NCBI GenBank assembly: GCA_036788295.1
Contig: DAIQNR010000014.1
Coordinates: forward strand, 1 to 64,000
From: JAHQVK01 sp036788295
GTDB lineage: Bacteria > Myxococcota > Kuafuiibacteriia > Kuafuiibacteriales > Kuafuiibacteriaceae
Length of the DNA: 64,000 nucleotides
Reading direction: 5' to 3'
Numbering within the stretch: the stretch's first letter is position 1; the number at the start of each line of letters is the position of its first letter. Under the pieces are notes generated by a model that ran no database searches, was not told the origin of the DNA, and worked only from the letters and a program-made list of their open reading frames with translations. The translations under genes and the position numbers were made by a program. Positions 25,306 to 34,653 of the stretch are shown here, one piece after another.

Positions 25306-27366
25306 ATGACGATCCGGTTGGCCGAGGGCTTTTCCCAGGAAACAGAGGCGACCTGGGCCGAAGCTGCCCGCGCTGCGCTGAAGGGCGCTCCGCTCGAGAA
25401 GTTGAAGACCCCCACCGAGGACGGCTTCTCTCTCGAGCCCCTCTACATGCGGCTCCCGCAGCCGTTTTGCCACGCGCCGCCCGGGGCCCCTCCCTACCGC
25501 CGCGGCGACCGCGTAGGCGGAGCCTGGGCGGTGCGCCAGCCGTTTGCCGACCCGGACCTCGACCGGGCGAACACGGCCGTGCTGCGGGACCTCGAGCGGG
25601 GGGTCACCGAGCTGCTGCTCGTGCTCGACCTCGCCGGACGACGGGGCCTCGACCCCGACCAGTTGGAGGCCCAGGATCTGGCCGGGCGAGGAGGGCTTCC
25701 GATCGCGTCGGTGGACGACCTCGATTTGGTGCTCGCCGGGGTGCTCGACGACCTCGCGCCGGTGATCCTCGACGGAGGGGTGGCCCCGCTCGCGCAAGCG
25801 AGCCTGCTGCTGGCGCTGTGGAAGCGACGGGGTCGAGACCTCGCCGCGATCGAGGGCAGCCTCGGCGCGGCGCCGCTGTCCGCATGGGCGGCCGAGGGGA
25901 TCCTCCCCGGCGGCCCCGCGCGCGCGCTCGACGACGTCGCCGCGCTCGCCCGATGGTGCGGGAGAATGGCGCCCCGCGTTCGCGTCGCCCGGGCCGACGA
26001 GGGCCCCTTTCACGAGGCCGGCGCGAACGACAGCCTCGGGCTGGGGCTGGTGCTCGCGGAGGCCGCCGAGCACCTGAGGGCTTTCGCGCGGGGTGGCCAT
26101 CCACTCGAGCAGGGCGCAGGCCAAATCGAGCTCGACCTGCGGGTCGGGTCCGACGTGTTCGCCGGGGCGGCCAAGGTTCGAGCCGCCCGTTTGGCCTGGT
26201 CCCGGCTCGCGGAGGCGGTCGGCCTGTCCCCGCGGGCGGCCCGACCGACGCTGGTCGCTCGCCTCGGCCGCCGCGCGCTCAGCCGGGACGACCCGTGGGT
26301 GAACCTGCTGCGCGGCACCGCCGCCACCTTCGCCGCCGGCGTGGGGGGAGCCCACGCGATGGTGCTCGAGCCGTTCGACGCCGCCTGCGGCGTCCCCGAT
26401 GAGCTCGGCCGCCGCCTCGCCCGCAACACGCAAGTCATCCTGCAGGAAGAGAGCCACCTCTCGCGGGTCGCCGACCCGGCGGGCGGGAGCTGGTACGTCG
26501 AGCACCGCACCGAGCGGCTCGCCGAGGCGGCGTGGTCGGTGCTGCGGGAGGTGGAAGCCCAAGGCGGGCTCGCCGCCGCGCTCGCCTCCGGCTTCGTGGC
26601 CGACAAGATCGCGGCCGCGCGCGAGGCCCGCGACGCGGCCATCGACCGCCGAAAGCGACCTCTGACCGGGGTCAGCGAGTTCCCGGACCCGAGCGAGTCC
26701 CCGCTGCTTCGCCCGGAGCGCGACCCGGACGCCATCGAGAAGGCGATCCGGCGGCTCGCTCCGAGCCGGCACCGCCGTCCTACGCTGTCGCCCGATGACC
26801 TCGGTCCCGACCGAGTGAGCGGCGCGATCGACGCCGCTTTCGGCGGCGCTACCCTCGGCCTCCTGCAAGCAGCCCTTCACCCCTCGGCGGACCCGAACCC
26901 CATCCCGAGGCTGTCGCCACGGCGGCTGTCCGAGCGGTTCGAGCCGCTGCGGGCCCGGGTGCGGGAAGCGGCGCCGCCCCCGATCTTTCTGGCGAACATC
27001 GGGCCGCTCGCCGGTCACGGCGCCCGGGCGACCTTCGTCCAGAACCTGGTCGGGGTCGCCGGATTCCGGGTCGCGGCCGGGCCCCCGAACGCGTCGCCAA
27101 GCGAGATCGCGGCCGCGTTCTCGGCCAGCGGGGCGAGGGTCGCGGTGCTCTGCGGCACCGACGCCGACTACGCGACGCAGGCGGTCGCGGTCGCCGAGGC
27201 CCTGCGCGGGGCCCGCCGGGTGGTGCTCGCCGGCCGGCCGGGCGGGCTCGAGGCCGCGCTCGAGGCGGCTGGCGTAAGGGGGCACGTCGCCCTCGGCATC
27301 GACATCCGCGCTGCCCTGCTCGACCTGCTCGACGCCCACGACCTACCCACCGGAGACTTGCGATGA
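25306..27366 (+). CDS. mutA: Methylmalonyl-CoA mutase small (beta) subunit
   Basis: 686 residues. Non-catalytic partner of MutB in the B12-dependent interconversion of methylmalonyl-CoA and succinyl-CoA. Family segments: WAEAARAALKGAPLEKLKT, RVGGAWAVRQPFADPDLDRA, QVILQEESHLSRVADPAGGS and WYVEHRTERLAEAAW. The C-terminal flavodoxin-like domain lacks the DxHxxG cobalamin motif, as expected of MutA. ATG 25306 follows AGAGAAGG. The stop overlaps the mutB ATG (ATGA). Confidence 0.95.
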   Translation: MTIRLAEGFSQETEATWAEAARAALKGAPLEKLKTPTEDGFSLEPLYMRLPQPFCHAPPGAPPYRRGDRVGGAWAVRQPFADPDLDRANTAVLRDLERGVTELLLVLDLAGRRGLDPDQLEAQDLAGRGGLPIASVDDLDLVLAGVLDDLAPVILDGGVAPLAQASLLLALWKRRGRDLAAIEGSLGAAPLSAWAAEGILPGGPARALDDVAALARWCGRMAPRVRVARADEGPFHEAGANDSLGLGLVLAEAAEHLRAFARGGHPLEQGAGQIELDLRVGSDVFAGAAKVRAARLAWSRLAEAVGLSPRAARPTLVARLGRRALSRDDPWVNLLRGTAATFAAGVGGAHAMVLEPFDAACGVPDELGRRLARNTQVILQEESHLSRVADPAGGSWYVEHRTERLAEAAWSVLREVEAQGGLAAALASGFVADKIAAAREARDAAIDRRKRPLTGVSEFPDPSESPLLRPERDPDAIEKAIRRLAPSRHRRPTLSPDDLGPDRVSGAIDAAFGGATLGLLQAALHPSADPNPIPRLSPRRLSERFEPLRARVREAAPPPIFLANIGPLAGHGARATFVQNLVGVAGFRVAAGPPNASPSEIAAAFSASGARVAVLCGTDADYATQAVAVAEALRGARRVVLAGRPGGLEAALEAAGVRGHVALGIDIRAALLDLLDAHDLPTGDLR

Positions 27367-29528
27367 CCTCTTTTCCGAACCTCGCCGACGTGCCGTGGAG
27401 AGTTCCGGGCGGCGAAGATGGCGCCCCCCCCTCGGCGCCAACCTGGACCACTCCGGAGGACATCGAAGTCTCTGCGGTGTACGGCCCTCGCGACCTCGAC
27501 GGTCTCGACTTCTTGTCCACGGTGCCCGGTCTGCCCCCGTACCTTCGTGGTCCGTACGCCACGATGTACGTCAACCAGCCGTGGACCATCCGGCAGTATG
27601 CCGGCTTCTCCACGGCGGAGCAGTCGAACGCATTCTACCGCCGAAACCTCGCCGCCGGGCAGAAGGGCCTGTCCGTCGCCTTCGACCTCGCTACCCACCG
27701 CGGCTACGACTCCGATCACCCCCGGGTGCTCGGAGACGTCGGCATGGCCGGGGTGGCGATCGACTCCATCGAAGACATGCGGGTCCTGTTCCAAGGGATC
27801 CCCCTCGACGAGATGACGGTGTCGATGACCATGAACGGGGCGGTGCTCCCGGTGCTGGCCCTGTATGTCGTCGCCGCCGAGGAGCAAGGGGTCAAGCCGG
27901 CCCAGCTGTCCGGGACCATCCAGAACGACATCCTCAAGGAGTTCATGGTCCGGAACACCTACATCTATCCGCCGCTGCCGTCGATGCGGATCATCTCCGA
28001 CATCTTCGCCTATACCTCCAAAGAGATGCCTCGCTACAACAGCATCTCCATCTCCGGGTACCACATGCAGGAGGCCGGAGCGACCGCCGACCTCGAGCTG
28101 GCGTACACGCTCGCCGACGGGCTCGAGTACGCCCGGGCCGGGAAAGCGGCGGGGCTCGGGATCGACGCCTTCGCCCCCCGCCTGAGCTTCTTTTGGGCGG
28201 TCGGCATGAACTTCTTCATGGAGGTGGCCAAGATGCGGGCAGCGCGCCTCTTGTGGGCTCGCCTCCTGACGAAGGAGTTCTCGCCGAAGAACCCGAAATC
28301 TCTGTCCCTCCGCACCCACTCCCAGACCTCGGGGTGGAGCCTGACCGCCCAGGACGTGTTCAACAACGTGATCCGGACCTGCGTGGAGGCGATGGCCGCC
28401 ACCCAGGGCCACACCCAGAGCCTGCACACGAACGCCTTCGACGAGGCGCTCGCCTTGCCGACCGACTTCTCGGCCCGCATCGCGAGGAACACCCAGCTCT
28501 TCCTCCAGCAGGAGTCGGGGACCACGCAGGTGATCGATCCGTGGGGCGGCAGCTACTACGTCGAGCGACTCACCCACGACCTCGCCGCCCGCGCCCTCTC
28601 CCACATCGAGGAGGTGGAGGCGGAAGGCGGCATGGCCAAGGCGATCGAAGCCGGGATCCCGAAGATGCGAATCGAGGAGGCGGCGGCGCGAACCCAGGCC
28701 CGCATCGACTCCGGGCGCCAGACCGTGGTGGGGATCAACAAGTATCGGCTCGACTTCGAGGAGAAGGTGCCGGTGCTGAAGGTGGACAATGCGGAGGTGC
28801 GCGCAGGCCAGATCGCGCGACTCGAGCGGCTCCGCCGGGAGCGGGACGGCGCCGCGGTGAACGAGCGGCTCTCGGCGCTCACCACGGCCGCGGAGCGGGG
28901 CGAGGGAAACCTCTTGGCGCTCGCCATCGACGCCGCCCGCGCCCGCGCCACGGTCGGCGAGATCTCCTACGCCCTCGAGAAGGTCTGGGGGCGGCACCGA
29001 GCGGTCATCCGGGCCATCGCGGGGGTGTACGCCAAGGAGATGGGAACGGAGTCGAAGATGCTCGACGGCGTGATGGAGAAGATCCAGAGGTTCGAGGCCC
29101 TCGACGGGCGGCGCCCCCGAATCCTCGTCGCCAAGATGGGGCAGGATGGTCACGACCGGGGCCAGAAAGTCATCGCGACCGCGTTCGCGGACCTCGGCTT
29201 CGACGTGGACATCGGCCCCTTGTTTCAGACGCCGGACGAGACCGCCCGCCAGGCGGTCGAAAACGACGTCCACATCGTCGGAGCGAGCTCGCTCGCGGCC
29301 GGCCATCTCACCCTCGTGCCGGCGCTGCGCCAGGCCCTCGCCGAGCAGGGCCGAGAAGACATCTTGGTGGTGGTGGGTGGCGTCATCCCTCCCGGAGATT
29401 TCGAAGAGCTGCGGGCGGCTGGGGCCGCGGCGATCTTTCCTCCAGGCACGGTCATCGCGAGGGCGGCCGAGGACCTGCTCGACCAGCTCCTGCACCGGTT
29501 CGAGGCCGAAGAGGCGGAGGCCGGCTGA
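27363..29528 (+). CDS. mutB: Methylmalonyl-CoA mutase large (alpha) catalytic subunit
   Basis: 721 residues. TIM-barrel part with YATMYVNQPWTIRQYAGFST, FDLATHRGYDSDHPRVLGDV and THSQTSGWSLTAQD. The C-terminal B12 domain has DGHDRG at 595-600, with His597 as the lower cobalt ligand, then SSLAAGHLTLVPAL and VVGGVIPPGDF. It works with MutA in propionate/propionyl-CoA or branched-chain amino-acid catabolism. The usual chaperone gene meaB is not directly downstream. Confidence 0.97.
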   Translation: MTSFPNLADVPWRVPGGEDGAPPSAPTWTTPEDIEVSAVYGPRDLDGLDFLSTVPGLPPYLRGPYATMYVNQPWTIRQYAGFSTAEQSNAFYRRNLAAGQKGLSVAFDLATHRGYDSDHPRVLGDVGMAGVAIDSIEDMRVLFQGIPLDEMTVSMTMNGAVLPVLALYVVAAEEQGVKPAQLSGTIQNDILKEFMVRNTYIYPPLPSMRIISDIFAYTSKEMPRYNSISISGYHMQEAGATADLELAYTLADGLEYARAGKAAGLGIDAFAPRLSFFWAVGMNFFMEVAKMRAARLLWARLLTKEFSPKNPKSLSLRTHSQTSGWSLTAQDVFNNVIRTCVEAMAATQGHTQSLHTNAFDEALALPTDFSARIARNTQLFLQQESGTTQVIDPWGGSYYVERLTHDLAARALSHIEEVEAEGGMAKAIEAGIPKMRIEEAAARTQARIDSGRQTVVGINKYRLDFEEKVPVLKVDNAEVRAGQIARLERLRRERDGAAVNERLSALTTAAERGEGNLLALAIDAARARATVGEISYALEKVWGRHRAVIRAIAGVYAKEMGTESKMLDGVMEKIQRFEALDGRRPRILVAKMGQDGHDRGQKVIATAFADLGFDVDIGPLFQTPDETARQAVENDVHIVGASSLAAGHLTLVPALRQALAEQGREDILVVVGGVIPPGDFEELRAAGAAAIFPPGTVIARAAEDLLDQLLHRFEAEEAEAG

Positions 29529-29549
29529 CCCGAGAAGGCCCTGAAGCCC

Positions 29550-30977
29550 TTACACCCACAAGCGACGGGGCTGGGCTCCGGCGTCGGCGAACGCGGTCTT
29601 CGCTCGGTTGTGCTCGGCTTCGTCCTTCGCGTGAACGGCGATGAGCACTTTGCCTCGCTCCACCGAGTCCTGGAGGCGAGCCGCGTCATGCTCCGGGACC
29701 CCGTAGCCGACGAGAGTACCGATGAGGCCGCCGATGAGGCCGAGCGCCACCGCCGGACCCATCACCACCAGTCCGATGCCGCTCGTCACCGCGAGCGAGG
29801 CGAGCCCCCCGAGGACGCCGCCCACCGCCGTGCCCACCGCGCTGCCAGCCAGGAACCCTTGGTCGGTCTGGTCCTCGTCCTTGAACGACTCGAGGTGGGT
29901 GTCCTTGCTCATCACCACACTGATGTGGTCGGGGTCGATGGTGGCGTCGTCGAGCCGGCCGAGCGCGGTCCGCACGTCCTGGGGCTCGAAGACGGCGTAG
30001 ACGACCTGCTCGCCCGGTTGGGTGCCTGGCGATCGGGCCCGTCGCCGCTTGGTGCCCTGCTCGGACGGTTGCTGCCCTTGGTCCGGGACCACGAGCACCG
30101 GGACCTTGCAGCCGGAGATGATCCGGGCGCCGTTGGTGCCAAACAGCGCTTTGGACCAGGTGCGGTGACCGCTCGCGCCGACGACGATGACATCGGGCTC
30201 GGCCCGCCTCGCCTGCTCGAGCACCTCGAGATGGGCCGGGGAGCCGGGCACGACCTCGACTTCGAATCGGGCGCCTTCGGGCGCGATGGCGGCGGCGAGC
30301 CGCGTGACCGCGTCCCGCTGCTCGTCGAGCCGCCGGACCCGCGCCGGAAGCGCGTAGGCCTGCAGCGAAAACGGATGGTCTCCGGCGATGACGAGCGGCT
30401 CGTCGAACACCGACACCACCCGGACGAAGCCGCCGGAGCCAGCGAGGGCGAACGCATGCTCGAGCACCGATGACGACACCGGCGACAGATCGACGGCGGC
30501 GAGCACCTGCTCCGCCCGTCCCGGCGTTCCCCGGTCCTCACCGACGACGAGCACCGGGCATCCGGCGTAGCCGAGAAGGCTCGTGGTGATGCTGCCCAGG
30601 ATCGCCCGCTTGATCGCGCCATAGCCCTGGGTCGAGGTGACGATGAGATCAGCCCCTGAGGAAGCCGCCGCCTGGGCCAGCTCCTTGGCCGGGTGCCCTC
30701 GACGTACAGCTACGTCGATGGCGACGTCGGGGTAGCTCTCCGTCGTCTCCCGGAGCCGGGAGAGCGCGGCCTCGACCGCCTCTTGCTCCCTCGTTTCCCT
30801 CTCGCTGCTGCTGAGATCGTAGGGCAGCGGGCTTCCGCTCAGCGTCGTGTCCACGACGTGAAGCAAGGTGATCCTCGCTTCCGGACGGCCCGACGCGATC
30901 TCGACCGCGGCCTCGAGCGCCATCTCGGCCCGGGCCGAGAAATCCGTTCCCACCAGGATGTGTCGATGGTTCCGCAT
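29550..30977 (-). CDS. Tandem universal stress protein with C-terminal glycine-zipper membrane domain
   Basis: About 475 residues. Usp domain 1 (about 1-145) starts MRNHRHILVGTDFS and has STQGYGAIKRAILGS. Usp domain 2 (about 150-285) has GASGHRTWSKALFGTNGARI. Both keep the ATP-binding GxxGxx...GS-like loop, partly altered in domain 2. After a charged linker comes a Gly-rich hydrophobic region (LAGSAVGTAVGGVLGGLASL, IGGLIGTLVGYGVPEHDA) like DUF1269-type proteins, with a VLIAVHAKDEAE strand. Start ATG 30977 is set by the Usp N-terminus; ATG 31001 would add eight residues. It lies downstream of the HMA lipoprotein gene on the same strand. Confidence 0.83.
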   Translation of the reverse strand: MRNHRHILVGTDFSARAEMALEAAVEIASGRPEARITLLHVVDTTLSGSPLPYDLSSSERETREQEAVEAALSRLRETTESYPDVAIDVAVRRGHPAKELAQAAASSGADLIVTSTQGYGAIKRAILGSITTSLLGYAGCPVLVVGEDRGTPGRAEQVLAAVDLSPVSSSVLEHAFALAGSGGFVRVVSVFDEPLVIAGDHPFSLQAYALPARVRRLDEQRDAVTRLAAAIAPEGARFEVEVVPGSPAHLEVLEQARRAEPDVIVVGASGHRTWSKALFGTNGARIISGCKVPVLVVPDQGQQPSEQGTKRRRARSPGTQPGEQVVYAVFEPQDVRTALGRLDDATIDPDHISVVMSKDTHLESFKDEDQTDQGFLAGSAVGTAVGGVLGGLASLAVTSGIGLVVMGPAVALGLIGGLIGTLVGYGVPEHDAARLQDSVERGKVLIAVHAKDEAEHNRAKTAFADAGAQPRRLWV

Positions 30978-31057
30978 GTCCCTGAGAGGAGCAACTTCCA
31001 TACCATGGAAGAGGCGAAGTGGTTTCGCCCTCACCGGGTCGAAACCGTAACAGCCGC

Positions 31058-31372
31058 TCAGGAATCGGGCGTGGAGGGGGCGACCATGGGTCGGGCCCGG
31101 TAACCAGCGGCCTCGACCGCCGCCACCAGGGCGCCGTCGGCCGGACCCGCGGCGGAGACGCCCACCGTCGCCCGGTGGGTTGCGACGTCGACCGCGGCCG
31201 AGACCACGCCCGGGACGTCGAGCAGGGACGCTTCGATGGACGCGGCGCAGCCCCCGCAGTGCATGCCTTCGACCTCGAGCATCACCGTCTTGGCTGCCTC
31301 CGGTCGGTCAGCGCTCGGGTTGCTGCAAGCGAGCAGGGACGCCGCGAGGAGGAGCGAGTTCCAGAACCTCAT
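31058..31372 (-). CDS. Heavy-metal-associated (HMA) domain lipoprotein
   Basis: 104 residues. Lipoprotein signal MRFWNSLLLAASLLAC (Cys16), then a single HMA ferredoxin-like domain with GMHCGGCAASIEASL (metal-binding Cys39 and Cys42) and GVVSAAVDVATHRATV. HMA domains normally sit in cytosolic chaperones or P-type ATPases; an exported lipid-anchored one probably binds Cu or another soft metal at the envelope. It lies 12 bp after the beta-helix lipoprotein gene. Confidence 0.85.
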   Translation of the reverse strand: MRFWNSLLLAASLLACSNPSADRPEAAKTVMLEVEGMHCGGCAASIEASLLDVPGVVSAAVDVATHRATVGVSAAGPADGALVAAVEAAGYRARPMVAPSTPDS

Positions 31373-31384
31373 GGGGCGACGGTA

Positions 31385-33481
31385 TCACGGCCCGCCAAAG
31401 ACGAGGCTCGTCGCCGCACCTTCGACCCGGTTGGCGCGAAGCAACCCGGCCTGGTTGGGCCAGCATCGGGGCAGGGTCACCCCGACACCGCCGCCCCTCA
31501 CCTGCAGCCCCTGGAGGTGAAACAACGGGGCGTACTCGGGGGTGACCAGGGTGAGCATCAAGCCGGTGCGGCAGCCGACGAATTCGGCGCGGGCCACGGT
31601 GGACGTCGTGACCTCTTGAAGGATGAGTGGGCTGATGTCGAGCCCGGCCCCGCTGCCCTCCACCCGGAGGTCCTCCACCCGAAACCCGGGTCGCTGAATG
31701 CGAACTCCGGCCTTCCCGGCTCCATGAACATGGATCCGGGCGAGGTCGCCGTTGGCGTCGTCGCTGAAATCGGTCCCGAGCTCGACGCCGTGATCCCTGG
31801 GGTTTTCGACGGTGAGGTCCCGGACGACGTGGTCGCCGGAGCCATTGAACCGGAGCCCGACCTGCGAGAGGTCACGAAACCTCGCCCGGTCCAGATGGGT
31901 CCGACTGTGTGAGCCATAGAACCCGAAGGCAAAACCATCCACGATGAGGTCGGCGACCGATGCTTCGGCGTCGTCTTCCACCGTGACCCCACGACCATCC
32001 CCGACCCCTCGGACGTGGACCCGCTCGAGCCGGCCGGTCGTCCGGTGCACGAGCGCGAACCCTCGTACCCACGCTTGGGAGCGCGCGATCTCGACCGTCG
32101 CATCCTCCAAGTCCATCTTTGCCCCCGTGGCGAGGATCCCTTGCTGGGTGACCCCCGTGACCAGGACTCGCTCGCCGCGAACCCTCCCGGCTTCAGCGGC
32201 AAAGATCCCCGTATGGACATCTTGGCCTCGAACGAGCAGGTCGGCGACCGTGGCCGTTCCCGCCGTCCGGAGCCCGGTCAGGCCAGCAGGAACGTCGATC
32301 TGGGCCCACCGCAAGTCGAATTGACCCTGCGCGGCGACGTCGACGACCGCCTCGAGGGCCTGGCCGCCGCCGATCGCCCACACCCTCTGTCCGGACACCG
32401 CGCCGGCGGCGACCACCGCCGGCAAGCCACGAAAGCTCGCGTCGGCGACGGTCGCCCGCGCCCCAGTCCGGACGATGAGCGGCCCGGCGTCCACCGCTTC
32501 GGCCACAAGTTCGTCCACGACGTCGATCGGCCCGGTCACCGCCACCCTCTCGAGGCGGACCGAACCGTGAACGGCGACGGTCCCTTCGACCCTCACGTCG
32601 AGGAGCGCGGCCTCCCCAACGAGCACGAGGTCCCCGACGATGGTGACCTCCGATCCGCAGACGCCTGAAAGCGGGACGCGAAACGACCGATTCGGCGCGG
32701 CGTGGCGGCCAGGGAGGAGCCGAAGCGGACGACCCCGGAGCGCCTCTGCGATGGTGGCGTAGGGGTGCTCCGCGCTGCCATCGCCTCCGGGCGGCGCGTT
32801 CGGGTCGACGACGAGGCTGCCCTCGACCGGAGGAGATGGGCAGACGCCAAGCGGGAGGCACCGGCCAGCGGAGAGGTCGAGCCTCGACCCCACGGGGCAG
32901 ACCGAGACCTCCGCCGGCTCGCCGGGCGGACAGCCATCGCACCGGGCCGGGAGCACCGGCGGCATGGGAAGAGTGGGAGCCGCCGGCGCCGGCAGGTCGG
33001 GACACCGGTCGGTGCACGTCCAGCGGTCCGGGTCGGGGCAGCCGCCCCGGTGGAGGCATGCGGCGAGGTCGAGCGGGGGGAGCCCCAGCCCGCGCAGCGC
33101 GGCCCCCGCTTCGGTCACGGTCTGCCAGCCATCGGCGCCGGTGACGGCGAAGTACCGACCCTGCTCGAACCGGCGGGCCCTGTGCTCTTCGCAGTCTTCC
33201 GGCCCGTACGGCACCGCGTCGAAGCGGCCGACCGGCACGGTGAGGTCCTGCGGCCGGGCCTCGAAACCCACCACCGCCGCCTCTCCGCCCCGAGGCAGCG
33301 AAACCTCGTCCGAGGCCTCCACCTCTGAGCCCTCGAAGACGACGAAGGTCGGGCGGGTGCGGTCCTCGGGACGAACGGCGAAGATGGCGGTACCAAAATC
33401 GGAGGCCCACGGCAGCGGTCCGCCCCCGGGCGCGCAGCCGAAGAGCGCGATGGACCACGCGAAGGCGCGGGTCCCGGTCAC
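31385..33481 (-). CDS. Large lipoprotein with parallel beta-helix repeats
   Basis: 698 residues. Lipoprotein signal MTGTRAFAWSIALFGC (Cys16). About 230 residues follow with a Cys/Pro-rich stretch (CLHRGGCPDPDRWTCTDRC), then a DUF1565-like start (GGDGSAEHPYATIAEAL) and about 400 residues of pectate-lyase-like rungs (VRLERVAVTGPIDVVDELVA; FRVEDLRVEGSGAGLDIS). The last rungs hold CWPNQAG. Surface or periplasmic; substrate unknown. The GTG at 33481 overlaps the rlmN stop (GTGA), so it is translationally coupled to an rRNA/tRNA methylase, which is odd. Confidence 0.8.
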   Translation of the reverse strand: MTGTRAFAWSIALFGCAPGGGPLPWASDFGTAIFAVRPEDRTRPTFVVFEGSEVEASDEVSLPRGGEAAVVGFEARPQDLTVPVGRFDAVPYGPEDCEEHRARRFEQGRYFAVTGADGWQTVTEAGAALRGLGLPPLDLAACLHRGGCPDPDRWTCTDRCPDLPAPAAPTLPMPPVLPARCDGCPPGEPAEVSVCPVGSRLDLSAGRCLPLGVCPSPPVEGSLVVDPNAPPGGDGSAEHPYATIAEALRGRPLRLLPGRHAAPNRSFRVPLSGVCGSEVTIVGDLVLVGEAALLDVRVEGTVAVHGSVRLERVAVTGPIDVVDELVAEAVDAGPLIVRTGARATVADASFRGLPAVVAAGAVSGQRVWAIGGGQALEAVVDVAAQGQFDLRWAQIDVPAGLTGLRTAGTATVADLLVRGQDVHTGIFAAEAGRVRGERVLVTGVTQQGILATGAKMDLEDATVEIARSQAWVRGFALVHRTTGRLERVHVRGVGDGRGVTVEDDAEASVADLIVDGFAFGFYGSHSRTHLDRARFRDLSQVGLRFNGSGDHVVRDLTVENPRDHGVELGTDFSDDANGDLARIHVHGAGKAGVRIQRPGFRVEDLRVEGSGAGLDISPLILQEVTTSTVARAEFVGCRTGLMLTLVTPEYAPLFHLQGLQVRGGGVGVTLPRCWPNQAGLLRANRVEGAATSLVFGGP

Positions 33482-34644
33482 TGGGGCCCCTCCCACACGG
33501 GCAGCGCCCGGCGCCGGTTTCGCAGCTCGAGGTTGCCGAGCTGGCCGCAGGCCGCCATCACCGACTGGCCCTTCGTGCGCCGGCGCCGAACGGTGAGCCC
33601 CTGCGCCTCGAGCTGCTCGATGAAGCGGCTCACCTCGTCCGCGGACGGCGCCCGGGTCAAAGGCCGGGAGCCGGGGTTGTAGGGAATGACGTTCACCACG
33701 CACCGGGACAGGGGCGCCGCGAACGCCGCCACCGCCGCCGCGTCTTCGGGGTCGTCGTTGAACCCGGGCAGCAGGCAGTAGTTGAGCGCGAGAACGAACC
33801 CAGGCCGGGTCCGGTACCGAGCGAGCGCGGCCTGCACCTCGGCGAGCGGGTGGCGGCGATTGATCGGCATCAGGCGATCCCGCTTCTCGTCGGTGGCCGC
33901 GTTCAGGCTGAACGACAGCCCGAGGCGGCGCAGGCCCAGGCTGCCGAGCGCGTCGAGCCCGCTCGGGACCCCGGCCGTGCACACGGTGACGCGGCTTTGG
34001 CCAAACGCGAGCCCCCGCCGGTCGGTCAGGACCCGGAGCGCCCCGATGAGCGCGTCGACGTTGTCGAGCGGCTCGCCCATCCCCATGAAGACCAGGTTGT
34101 CCACCGGCCAGCCCAGCACCGACCTCGCGACCACGACTTGGGCCACGATCTCGTCGGCCCGCAGGTGGCGCAGCAGTCCGAGCCGGCCGGTCTCGCAGAA
34201 CCGGCAGCCGAGCCGGCATCCAACCTGACTGGAGAGGCAGAGCGTGAATCGGCCTTGCGACATCGGGATGCGCACCGCCTCGACCTCGAGGCCATCAGAG
34301 GTGCGCAGCGCGACCTTCACCGTCTCCCTTTCGTCCACCGGGTGACGGCTCGCCTCGGTCGCGTCCCGGACGACGACCGGCAAGTCGAGGGAGAAGCACC
34401 GACGCCACGCGGCGGCGGCGCGGGCGGAGACCCCGTGTCGCTCCGGTTCGAATCGGCCATCCCGCATCGCGCTTCGGTAGACCTCGGGCCAGATCCCGGA
34501 GCCAGCCCCGACCCGGCTCTTGGCCAGGTCGGCCAGCGCAGCCGCGGTGAGGCCGAGCAGAGGCAGGGGCTCGGCGCCGTCGTTCACCGCCTGAACTTCC
34601 GGCCCGACGACCGGCGGTGGCAAGCCCGGAGAGTCGTCTTGCAT
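33478..34644 (-). CDS. rlmN: Radical-SAM rRNA/tRNA adenosine-C2 methyltransferase (RlmN family)
   Basis: 388 residues. Radical SAM cluster C143xxxC147xxC150 in SQVGCRLGCRFCETG, FMGMGEPLDNVDAL, LSFSLNAATDEKRDRLMPIN and the C-terminal QSVMAACGQL holding the methyl-carrying Cys. RlmN methylates A2503 of 23S rRNA and A37 of some tRNAs. A Cfr-like relative cannot be excluded without alignment. ATG 34644; the divergent lipoprotein gene begins 9 bp away, so the promoters must overlap. Confidence 0.88.
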   Translation of the reverse strand: MQDDSPGLPPPVVGPEVQAVNDGAEPLPLLGLTAAALADLAKSRVGAGSGIWPEVYRSAMRDGRFEPERHGVSARAAAAWRRCFSLDLPVVVRDATEASRHPVDERETVKVALRTSDGLEVEAVRIPMSQGRFTLCLSSQVGCRLGCRFCETGRLGLLRHLRADEIVAQVVVARSVLGWPVDNLVFMGMGEPLDNVDALIGALRVLTDRRGLAFGQSRVTVCTAGVPSGLDALGSLGLRRLGLSFSLNAATDEKRDRLMPINRRHPLAEVQAALARYRTRPGFVLALNYCLLPGFNDDPEDAAAVAAFAAPLSRCVVNVIPYNPGSRPLTRAPSADEVSRFIEQLEAQGLTVRRRRTKGQSVMAACGQLGNLELRNRRRALPVWEGPQ

Positions 34645-34653
34645 TCCGGTTGG

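Noticed and set aside
25168..27339. Possible large N-terminal extension of the XPB-like helicase
   Set aside because: The open frame runs antisense through mutA and lacks domains; helicase homology starts at ATG 25167.
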